Shown here one piece after another: positions 1 to 5,070 of a stretch of 5,070 nt of DNA; the first letter of the stretch is position 1; each line of letters starts with the position of its first letter. Made by a program: the position numbers and the translations under genes. Below the pieces are notes generated by a model. That model did no database searches. It was not told the DNA's origin and saw nothing but the letters and a program-made list of their open reading frames with translations. This DNA is from Actinomycetota bacterium (GTDB taxonomy: Bacteria > Actinomycetota > Actinomycetes > Nanopelagicales > Nanopelagicaceae), in the NCBI GenBank assembly GCA_009704285.1, contig WLEM01000050.1:1-5070 (forward strand), written 5' to 3'.

Positions 1-1
1 G

Positions 2-418
2 GTTAAGTTCATGATGCCAGATGGTTTCACTGGTTATCCAGACTTCCTAGCACTTCCAGAGGCACAAGGTGCATACCTTTCATTTACTGGTCTTTCAATT
101 GATCAGTTCCCTAAGGGTGGCGCTGCCGAGAAGTTCCAAGCTGATTACCAAGCAGAGTACGGTGAGGCTCCAACTAGCTCATTCTCTGTATACGGTGCAG
201 CAGCAGCCCAAGTAATTCTGAAGGCTATTTCAGTTTCAGATGGAACTCGTAAGGGTGTATTTGAGGCTATGAAGACTGTTGTTATCCCAGCATCTGAATC
301 AGTAGTTGGTACAGAGCTGAAGTTCGATGCGAATGGCGATATTCTTTCAAAGGATATTACTATTCTTATCGTTAAGGACAACACAGAGACCTTCCAAACA
401 AAGATCACTGTTAACTAG
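2..418 (+). CDS. livK: Branched-chain amino acid ABC transporter substrate-binding protein, C-terminal part (5' truncated by window edge)
   Basis: This is the last 138 codons of an extracytoplasmic solute-binding protein of the type I periplasmic fold (Peripla_BP_6, LivJ/LivK-like). It would capture leucine/isoleucine/valine or related amino acids and deliver them to the LivHM channel. The reading frame is open to the left edge (it enters as V-K-F before the first ATG at 11), so that ATG is internal and the signal sequence lies outside the window. Family-like features are the 'FQADYQAEYGEAP' segment followed by 'VYGAAAAQVILKAI' (the usual 'F...Y...YG..P....YGYDA...L..AI' pattern). Near the end there is a 'LKFDANGDI' turn and a terminal beta-strand. 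Full-length members are usually 370-420 aa, so about one third is seen. The next four genes are the matching transporter subunits, which strongly supports the call. Exact substrate cannot be told; amides, other hydrophobic amino acids or urea-like ligands are possible in this family. Confidence 0.88.
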   Translation, partial: VKFMMPDGFTGYPDFLALPEAQGAYLSFTGLSIDQFPKGGAAEKFQADYQAEYGEAPTSSFSVYGAAAAQVILKAISVSDGTRKGVFEAMKTVVIPASESVVGTELKFDANGDILSKDITILIVKDNTETFQTKITVN

Positions 419-437
419 TTCTAGATCTTTAGAACTA
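416..437 (+). repeat. Inverted repeat (8-bp stem) overlapping the livK stop codon
   Basis: A perfect 8-bp inverted repeat pairs 416-423 (TAGTTCTA) with 430-437 (TAGAACTA) around a 6-nt loop. It begins at the livK TAG stop. It is AT-rich and has no T-run, so it is unlikely to terminate transcription alone. It could protect the livK mRNA 3' end together with the next hairpin, or it could be chance. Confidence 0.5.
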
Positions 438-445
438 TAAGATTT

Positions 446-480
446 GGGCGGCTGCTGTAAAAAGTAGCCGCCCTTATCTT
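446..480 (+). terminator. Strong GC-rich hairpin, probable intrinsic (or partial) terminator after livK
   Basis: An 11-bp stem pairs 446-456 (GGGCGGCTGCT) with 463-473 (AGTAGCCGCCC), with one G-T wobble and a 6-nt loop (GTAAAA). It is followed by TTATCTT. The stem is much more GC-rich than its surroundings, and its position 28 nt after the livK stop fits a rho-independent terminator. The T-tract is short and interrupted, so partial read-through into livH is plausible. In binding-protein operons such a stem commonly gives more binding-protein transcript than permease transcript; that role here is inferred. Confidence 0.75.
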
Positions 481-510
481 GACTCTCAGCAAAAAGACAC
501 AAATTTTTAC

Positions 511-556
511 TTATCAAAACTTAGGTTTTACTGTATCTTTTAAGGTCAGTTAAGGT
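511..556 (+). promoter_or_regulatory. Possible promoter region for livHMGF
   Basis: Two weak sigma-70-type arrangements are visible between the terminator and livH. One is TTTACT (527-532), an 18-nt spacer, and TAAGGT (551-556). The other is TTATCA (511-516), a 17-nt spacer, and TATCTT (534-539). Both -10 candidates fit the TANNNT form common in actinobacteria. Both -35 matches are poor. A TTGACT at 479-484 looks like a better -35 but has no convincing -10 at 16-19 nt. The position, after a terminator and before an operon, is the main support. Confidence 0.3.
540..556 (+). repeat. Direct repeat TTAAGGT x2, 10-bp period, upstream of livH
   Basis: TTAAGGT occurs at 540-546 and again at 550-556, one helical turn apart. 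A related TTAGGT lies at 521-526. Helically phased repeats next to a promoter can be an operator, but the second copy also overlaps a candidate -10 (TAAGGT), so the repetition may be incidental. No regulator gene is in the window. Confidence 0.35.
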
Positions 557-586
557 TAGAAAAACGGGAAGTACCTAGATATTTTG

Positions 587-593
587 AAAGAGG
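587..593 (+). promoter_or_regulatory. Ribosome binding site that favours the GTG start of livH
   Basis: AAAGAGG at 587-593 is a good Shine-Dalgarno match and lies 5 nt before GTG at 599. The alternative in-frame TTG at 584 would place this motif inside the coding region. Its own upstream sequence offers only GGGAAG about 12 nt away. The GTG is therefore the preferred start. Confidence 0.65.
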
Positions 594-598
594 TTTAC

Positions 599-1651
599 GT
601 GGCCAAGGCTGCAGTAGCAACAAAATTTAGCGGTACCCCTGGACAAATCCGCCGCCAACGTATTGAAAGAGCTGGCGCAATCATAATTAGTCTTGGCGCT
701 GCTTTTTGGATGTTAATAAATATTATTGAATCTCCTGACCAGTTTGCTCAGTCTGCGATCGCCGGTCTTCGTAACGGCTTGATTTACGCGATGATTGCAC
801 TTGGTTACACCCTTGTTTATGGAATTATCGAGTTAATTAACTTTGCCCATGGCGACCTTTTCATGCTTAGCGCCGTCTTCTCCTCATTTTTTATTACTTA
901 TTGGATTGGCGCAGATGAATCAAATGGCTTTGGCTGGTTTGCCTTTGCCCTCTGCCTGGTTGCGGTTATGGTTTTTGGTGCGGTAGTAAATGTGCTGATT
1001 GAACGCTTTGCTTATCGTAAATTGCGTAACGCTCCACGTCTTTCAACTTTGATTACCGCAGTTGGTATGTCCTTCTTGCTTAACTTCATTGGTTTAAAGT
1101 GGAATGGATCAACCCCACGTCAGTGGCCAACTGTTATCCCAAGTGGTGACATTTATATTGGTGAGGTAAGAATTAGCATGCTCACTATCTGGTTATTTTT
1201 GATTGGCTTCCCACTTCTTCTTGCGCTGAATTACTTGGTAAATAACACAAAGCAGGGTAAAGCGATGCGTGCTACCTCCCAAGATAAAGATGCATCAACA
1301 TTGATGGGTATTAATGTGAACAAGACAATCGCATTTACCTTCGCAATTGGTGGGGCGATGGCGGGAGCTGCGGGGCTCTTGTATCAGCAATCAATTGGTA
1401 CTACCAACTACAACCTTGGCTTCCAGCTTGGTCTGATTGCTTTCACTGCTGCGGTATTGGGTGGAATTGGTAGCCTTTGGGGCGCAGTAGTTGGTGGATT
1501 GCTTATCGGATTAATCCAAGGATTAAATGATGGTTTGCCAATCGCATTTGGCCAGGCATGGTCGCAGTCAGTGGTCTTTACCATCCTTATTATTATCTTG
1601 GTCTTTAAGCCAGCCGGGCTTTTGGGCAAAGTAACAACGGAAAAGGTCTAA
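599..1651 (+). CDS. livH: Branched-chain amino acid ABC transporter permease LivH
   Basis: Inner-membrane permease that, paired with LivM, forms the translocation channel of the LIV importer. The chosen GTG start gives 350 aa; TTG at 584 would add five residues. After a basic N-terminus (IRRQRIER) there is an extra hydrophobic segment at about 25-43. Then comes the hallmark LivH opening 'GLIYAMIALGYTLVYGII' followed by 'LINFAHGD' (about 60-86). Further membrane segments lie near 87-104, 111-135, 148-166, 192-214, 244-262, 277-309 (a long glycine-rich stretch that may be a re-entrant pair) and 324-343. The cytoplasmic coupling loop that contacts the ATPases is at about 219-243 (GKAMRATSQDKDASTLMGIN), matching the family 'GRA.RA...D...A.L.GI' pattern. 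Family members are typically near 290-310 aa, so about 40-50 residues are an N-terminal extension. First gene of the livHMGF operon; livM follows after 4 nt. High confidence in family, lower in substrate. Confidence 0.95.
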   Translation: MAKAAVATKFSGTPGQIRRQRIERAGAIIISLGAAFWMLINIIESPDQFAQSAIAGLRNGLIYAMIALGYTLVYGIIELINFAHGDLFMLSAVFSSFFITYWIGADESNGFGWFAFALCLVAVMVFGAVVNVLIERFAYRKLRNAPRLSTLITAVGMSFLLNFIGLKWNGSTPRQWPTVIPSGDIYIGEVRISMLTIWLFLIGFPLLLALNYLVNNTKQGKAMRATSQDKDASTLMGINVNKTIAFTFAIGGAMAGAAGLLYQQSIGTTNYNLGFQLGLIAFTAAVLGGIGSLWGAVVGGLLIGLIQGLNDGLPIAFGQAWSQSVVFTILIIILVFKPAGLLGKVTTEKV

Positions 1652-1655
1652 GCCG

Positions 1656-2843
1656 ATGGCAAAAGTTTCAGCAGCCAATAATGTTTCTAAATCAAACCGC
1701 AACTGGATTCGCGGTTACACCATCGCTGGCTTATTTCTTTTCTTAACCTACCAATTTTTACTTCCATGGGATGGCTTGCCATCTGGTATTTATCAGACGG
1801 TATACCAATGGATGCCACCATCTGCAGTTAATGAATCACTTGTTTATGTAATTATGGCCTTGGGATTAAATATTGTGGTTGGTTACGCAGGTTTACTCGA
1901 TCTTGGATACGTGGCATTTTGGGCAATTGGTGGTTACTGCGCAGGTTGGTTTATGTCAGAGTTTTTCTACTTCCTAAATATTCACTTCTTTGGCTCAGTA
2001 CCAGCAGGAACTCCTGGAATTCACATCAACTTCTGGATGGTTTTGATTATTGGTGGCTTTGTCTGCGCACTCTTTGGTGTATTGATTGGCGCACCAACTC
2101 TTCGTTTAAAGAGTGATTACCTAGCGTTGGTAACTCTTGGCTTTGGTGAGATTATTCCGCAGGTCTTCTTTAATGGTGAGAACTTCTTTGGCTTCAACAT
2201 ATCCAACGGTACAAAGGGAATTGTGGTGGTGGATCCAATTCCAGCTGGATTTAAAAATCTTGGACCATTTGATGCCGGTTGGAAATTACTGCTCTTCTTA
2301 TTCCTAACAGCAATTATGGTTTTCATTTCATTACGTCTGCGACGTGGTCGATTAGGTAGGGCTTGGCTTGCAGTTCGCGAGGATGAGTTAGCAGCCTCAA
2401 TGATGGGTGTGCCATTGATGCGCACAAAACTTGCAGCTTATGCAGTAGGTGCCTTTGCCGGTGGTTTAGGTGGTGTGGCATTTGCTACCCACGTAAATGG
2501 TGTTTACGCCGAGCGATTTAACTTTGCCATCTCAATCTTCCTTCTTGCCATGGTGGTATTGGGCGGTATGGGAAATGTTTGGGGCGTAATTTTGGGTGCC
2601 TTCGTACTCTCCTGGATAAATGGAAATGGTTTATCTGCCTTTGGCCGGGTTTATAACGACACATTTGGCACCAAGGTTGATTTCACCTCCTTCACATTCC
2701 TCTTATTTGGAGTCGTCTTAATTTTGATGATGCTTTATAAGCGTGAAGGTTTGATTCCTGAGTCTCGCATGAAGCTTTTGATGAATGAGGATGAGCTTGA
2801 TGGTGCTGAAGCTGATGGTAAAAAGCAGAAGGCAGGTAAGTAA
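1656..2843 (+). CDS. livM: Branched-chain amino acid ABC transporter permease LivM
   Basis: Second membrane subunit of the importer, partner of LivH; 395 aa, near the usual LivM length when it has a short N-terminal extension. The ATG is preceded by AAAAGG (1641-1646) with 9-nt spacing and sits 4 nt after the livH stop. Hydrophobic segments appear near 20-37, 62-80, 84-108, 127-147, 209-227, 258-278, 292-322 and 345-361. The family signature 'MALGLNIVVGYAGLLDLGY' lies at about 67-85. The coupling loop for LivG/LivF is at about 227-260, with 'GRLGRAWLAVREDELAASMMG' as its core (the 'GRA..A.RE.E.AA..MG' pattern). 'VVLGGMGNVWGVILGAF' (about 300-316) is also typical. The last 25 or so residues after 'EGLIPESR' form a charged cytoplasmic tail, first acidic (NEDELDGAEADG) then lysine-rich (KKQKAGK). 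Its stop overlaps the livG start as TAATG, implying translational coupling. Confidence 0.95.
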   Translation: MAKVSAANNVSKSNRNWIRGYTIAGLFLFLTYQFLLPWDGLPSGIYQTVYQWMPPSAVNESLVYVIMALGLNIVVGYAGLLDLGYVAFWAIGGYCAGWFMSEFFYFLNIHFFGSVPAGTPGIHINFWMVLIIGGFVCALFGVLIGAPTLRLKSDYLALVTLGFGEIIPQVFFNGENFFGFNISNGTKGIVVVDPIPAGFKNLGPFDAGWKLLLFLFLTAIMVFISLRLRRGRLGRAWLAVREDELAASMMGVPLMRTKLAAYAVGAFAGGLGGVAFATHVNGVYAERFNFAISIFLLAMVVLGGMGNVWGVILGAFVLSWINGNGLSAFGRVYNDTFGTKVDFTSFTFLLFGVVLILMMLYKREGLIPESRMKLLMNEDELDGAEADGKKQKAGK

Positions 2844-3622
2844 TGGCTAATGCATTAGAGGCTAAGAATATTTCAGTTGCATTTGGCGGCCTACTTGCAG
2901 TCAATGATGTCAGCTTTAATATTCCAAATAAATCAATTGTTTCCCTTATTGGTCCAAATGGTGCTGGTAAGACCACCTTCTTCAATGTTTTAACTGGTCT
3001 TTATAAGCCATCTGCTGGAAATATTATTTTTGGTGATCGGGATATCACCGATCTGCCACCACACAAGATTGCTTCAATTGGAATTGCTAGAACCTTCCAA
3101 AACATCCGGCTATTTGGTTTGATGACTGCGCAAGAGAACTTACTTGTCGCAATGCACTCACACCTAAAATCTGGCATCACCTCAACAATTTTGCGCACTA
3201 AAAAGCAGCGCAAAGAGGAGTCTGATGCTGAGGATAAGGCCCAATCAATCCTAGATTTTGCAGGTGTTGGAAAGTGGACTCATGAGTTTGCTAGAAACCT
3301 TTCATATGGTGATCAACGCCGGCTTGAGGTTGCTAGAGCATTAGCACTAGATCCAAAGGTTTTACTTCTTGATGAGCCAACTGCTGGCATGAATGCCCAG
3401 GAGTCACAGGTATTTATTGAGTTTATTAATAAGTTGGTTGCAGAGCGAGATATTGCAGTGATGTTGATTGAACATGATATGAAGGTAGTTATGTCATTGT
3501 CTCAACGAGTAACTGTTTTGGATCAGGGCGAGAAGATCGCTGAAGGATCCCCAGATGAGATTAAGAACAACCCAAGAGTCATTGAGGCTTATCTTGGTAA
3601 ACCTAAGGTGGCCCGCAAATGA
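2843..3622 (+). CDS. livG: Branched-chain amino acid ABC transporter ATP-binding protein LivG
   Basis: One of the two cytoplasmic ATPases of the LIV importer; 259 aa, normal for LivG (about 255). ABC motifs are complete and in order. Walker A is GPNGAGKTT (37-45), and the Q-loop is Gln86 in 'RTFQNIRLF'. The signature is LSYGD (153-157) in 'LSYGDQRRLEVARAL', Walker B is LLLDEP (174-179) with catalytic Glu178, and the H-loop is His211 in 'LIEHD'. The helical insert between the Q-loop and the signature (about 105-150) and 'PTAGMN' after Walker B are the features that separate LivG from LivF. The C-terminal 'IAEGSPDEIKNNPRVIEAYLG' is the standard LivG ending, followed by a basic KPKVARK tail. The start overlaps the livM stop by 1 nt, with AGG at 2834-2836 as a modest ribosome binding site. 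Expected to form a heterodimer with LivF. Confidence 0.96.
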   Translation: MANALEAKNISVAFGGLLAVNDVSFNIPNKSIVSLIGPNGAGKTTFFNVLTGLYKPSAGNIIFGDRDITDLPPHKIASIGIARTFQNIRLFGLMTAQENLLVAMHSHLKSGITSTILRTKKQRKEESDAEDKAQSILDFAGVGKWTHEFARNLSYGDQRRLEVARALALDPKVLLLDEPTAGMNAQESQVFIEFINKLVAERDIAVMLIEHDMKVVMSLSQRVTVLDQGEKIAEGSPDEIKNNPRVIEAYLGKPKVARK

Positions 3623-4332
3623 GTTCAATGTTAGAGGTTAAAAATATTCAAGTTGCCTACGGCAAGATCATTGCTGTTAAAGATGTATCGGTAACTGTTG
3701 AAAAGGGTGAGATTGTTACCTTGATTGGTTCAAATGGTGCTGGTAAATCAACCACACTTCGAACTATCTCTGGATTAATAAAGCCAAAATCTGGTGAGAT
3801 CTCATTTAATGGCAAGCGAATTGATGGCATGCCAGGACACGAGATCGTGGCTATGGGTATCTGCCACTCACCTGAGGGTCGTCGAATATTTCCTCGCATG
3901 ACAGTTAAGGAAAATCTTGAGTTAGGGGCCTTCTTACGAAATGACAAAGCAGCTGTTAATGCTGATATGGAGCGAGTCTTAGATCTATTCCCAAGATTAA
4001 AGGAGCGAATTAATCAACGTGCCGGAACTATGTCAGGTGGTGAGCAACAGATGCTCGCAGTAAGCCGGGCATTAATGGGTGATCCAAAGCTGCTACTACT
4101 AGATGAGCCATCTATGGGATTAGCACCTGTGTTAGTTGAGTTAATCTTTGAGACTATTGTGAAGATTCGCCAGCAAGGTGTAACTATCTTGTTGATTGAA
4201 CAAAATGCTACCGCCGCCCTTGAGGTTGCAGATCGTGCCTATGTTCTTGAATCTGGCAAGGTGAAGATCAGTGGCAGCGCTAAGGAGTTAAGTGCTGATG
4301 ACAAGGTAACAAAAGCTTACCTAGGTCACTAA
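3619..4332 (+). CDS. livF: Branched-chain amino acid ABC transporter ATP-binding protein LivF
   Basis: Second ATPase subunit of the importer; 237 aa, the usual LivF length. Walker A is GSNGAGKST (37-45), the signature is MSGGEQQML (138-146), and Walker B is LLLLDEP (158-164) with Glu163, followed by 'SMGLAP'. The Q-loop position carries 'SPEGRRIF' (84-91), with Glu where most ABC ATPases have Gln. The H-loop position reads 'LIEQN' with Gln195 instead of His. Both substitutions are characteristic of LivF rather than signs of decay. The ATG at 3619 overlaps the livG stop (ATGA), with AAGG at 3605-3608 about 10 nt upstream. A second ATG at 3628 has worse spacing. The protein ends in the family-typical 'VTKAYLGH'. 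It is the last gene of the operon; the next gene is convergent, 16 nt away. Confidence 0.96.
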   Translation: MSSMLEVKNIQVAYGKIIAVKDVSVTVEKGEIVTLIGSNGAGKSTTLRTISGLIKPKSGEISFNGKRIDGMPGHEIVAMGICHSPEGRRIFPRMTVKENLELGAFLRNDKAAVNADMERVLDLFPRLKERINQRAGTMSGGEQQMLAVSRALMGDPKLLLLDEPSMGLAPVLVELIFETIVKIRQQGVTILLIEQNATAALEVADRAYVLESGKVKISGSAKELSADDKVTKAYLGH

Positions 4333-4348
4333 TACCGCTTTACTTGCT
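4333..4348. other. Convergent 16-nt gap between livF and the oxidoreductase gene, no terminator seen
   Basis: Only 16 nt separate the two stop codons. I find no hairpin with a T-run for either strand here. GCTTTA is directly repeated at 4337-4342 and 4346-4351, but this does not form a stem. Transcription from either side would have to end inside the opposing gene or by a factor-dependent route. Confidence 0.6.
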
Positions 4349-5070
4349 TTAACCCATTACCGTTCCGCTAGTTAGGTTACGGGCGCGCTTTCTAGAAAAT
4401 GTCGCTAAGTTAATTGCACTCTTACTTTTTGTGCATTGATAAACCACCGGCTGATTATCATGATCTGCACCCTTTTCCACCTCATTGATTAGGTGGGCCA
4501 TAATCAAGCCAGCACCTGGGGCGTTTTTAAATTGATTTCCACTAGTTCCAATTGCCACATAAAAGCCTGGCACATCAGTCTTGTCATAGATTGGTGTCCA
4601 ATCAGATGAGACATCATAAACACCAACTACACCAACTGGGGTGGATGGGACTTGCGCTGCAGGAAATCTTCTAGCAAATCGATAGGTCTGTGATTCAAAA
4701 ACCTCAACTGTTCTTGTCATATTTACCTCATCTACCTTGTCTGGTTCAACCCACTCAAGCACATCACACTCTGGCTCTGTGCCACCAACCAAAGTAATTC
4801 CACCAGGGCCACTTCTTACGTAGGTGCCAAGATCTAAATCTCCCATGATGGGACCAGGCAAAATATCCTTTGGTGTTGATATCTGATGCACCTCAGCACG
4901 TAATGGCTTTAACTCCATCGTGAAATCACCTCCAGCACCTGCCATCTGATTTATTAGAGTCGACCAAGGCCCTGCCACATTAACAACCACATCAGCGGTA
5001 ATTACTTCACTGCCAGTATCTAATGCCTTCTTACTCTGGGAATCAAAATCACTAATACTTACTCCACACA
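4349..5070 (-). CDS. FAD-dependent oxidoreductase (DAO / DadA-like family), C-terminal part, truncated by window edge
   Basis: The - strand frame is open from the right edge to the TAA at 4351-4349, giving 239 complete codons. The GTG at 4990-4988 is internal, since the frame continues upstream with 'SEVITAD' directly before 'VVVNVAGPW'. This is the C-terminal part of a DAO-fold flavoenzyme (relatives: sarcosine oxidase beta, glycine oxidase, DadA, dimethylglycine dehydrogenase). These enzymes oxidise the C-N bond of amino acids or N-methylated amines. Visible features are the 'VVVNVAGPWS' FAD-domain motif, then 'LKPLRAEVHQI' and 'GTYVRSGPGGITLVGG' from the substrate domain. Next come 'GVYDVSSDWTPIYD' and the FAD-contacting 'FYVAIGTSGNQFKNAPGAG', ending with 'INLATFSRKRARN'. 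The N-terminal GxGxxG dinucleotide site, expected about 150-200 residues upstream, is outside the window. The precise substrate cannot be assigned. Being beside an amino acid importer is suggestive, but the gene is convergent and not co-transcribed. Confidence 0.85.
   Translation of the reverse strand, partial: CGVSISDFDSQSKKALDTGSEVITADVVVNVAGPWSTLINQMAGAGGDFTMELKPLRAEVHQISTPKDILPGPIMGDLDLGTYVRSGPGGITLVGGTEPECDVLEWVEPDKVDEVNMTRTVEVFESQTYRFARRFPAAQVPSTPVGVVGVYDVSSDWTPIYDKTDVPGFYVAIGTSGNQFKNAPGAGLIMAHLINEVEKGADHDNQPVVYQCTKSKSAINLATFSRKRARNLTSGTVMG

Noticed and set aside
145..408. Antisense open frame under the livK fragment
   Set aside because: Fully inside a well-supported coding region; the translated product resembles no family and has no promoter or ribosome binding context.
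479..484. TTGACT as a -35 box of a livH promoter
   Set aside because: A good hexamer, but no TANNNT-like -10 lies at 16-19 nt spacing. It also overlaps the tail of the terminator.
1408..1629. Antisense open frame under the 3' end of livH
   Set aside because: Proline-rich, unstructured translation mirroring the glycine-rich LivH end; a shadow frame.
1919..2116. Second + strand frame inside livM
   Set aside because: Tryptophan/leucine-rich out-of-frame reading of a membrane protein gene, with no separate translation signals.
2117..2425. Open frames on the - strand under livM, livG and livF (2117-2425, 2692-2985, 3001-3213, 3657-3947)
   Set aside because: They lie antisense within genes whose + strand products are full-length with intact family motifs. 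Their translations show no recognisable domain and no consistent ribosome binding site, so they are shadow frames.
3870..4208. LivF lacks the Q-loop Gln and the H-loop His (Glu86, Gln195)
   Set aside because: At first this looks like a degenerate ATPase, but 'PEGRR.F' and 'IEQN' are normal for LivF, and Walker A, signature and Walker B are intact.
4415..4435. Small inverted repeat TGCAC...GTGCA as a possible terminator for livF
   Set aside because: Only a 5-bp stem with an 11-nt loop and no following T-run. It lies inside the oxidoreductase coding region about 80 nt past livF.
4988..4990. GTG at 4990 (- strand) as the start of a 213-aa protein
   Set aside because: The frame stays open upstream to the window edge, and the GTG lies within the conserved 'VVVNVAGPW' motif in the middle of a DAO-family protein, so it is an internal valine.

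Overview
The window carries most of a branched-chain / hydrophobic amino acid ABC importer locus (LIV, or HAAT family) on the + strand. It is followed by a convergent, partial FAD-dependent oxidoreductase gene on the - strand. By eye the base composition is moderately low in GC (roughly low-to-mid 40s %, not counted). The combination of moderate GC, dense packing, GTG start use and this gene set would fit a streamlined aquatic actinobacterium of the Nanopelagicales (acI) type. That assignment is inference from general resemblance, not from a marker gene.

Layout: (1) 2-418, 3' third of a type I periplasmic-type substrate-binding protein (livK-like), running off the left edge. (2) 419-598, an intergenic region with two hairpins, one overlapping the livK stop codon and one strong GC-rich terminator-like stem. 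After these come weak promoter-like hexamers and a TTAAGGT direct repeat. (3) 599-4332, a tight four-gene operon livH-livM-livG-livF. Its junctions are a 4-nt gap, a 1-nt TAATG overlap and a 4-nt ATGA overlap. (4) A 16-nt convergent gap with no visible terminator. (5) 5070-4349 (- strand), the C-terminal part of a DAO/DadA-like FAD-dependent amine or amino acid oxidoreductase, running off the right edge.

How the parts work together: the binding protein captures substrate outside the membrane. LivH and LivM form the transmembrane channel, and LivG and LivF form the ATPase pair that drives import. The terminator after livK suggests the binding protein is transcribed in excess of the membrane complex, as is usual for such systems. 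The neighbouring oxidoreductase could act on an imported amino acid or amine, but the convergent orientation means it is not part of the operon and the link is only suggestive.

I see no RNA genes, mobile elements, CRISPR arrays or clearly novel system. The window looks like an ordinary, well-preserved transport locus. The points most worth a second look are the livK-livH intergenic region, the N-terminal extension of LivH, and the terminator-less convergent junction.
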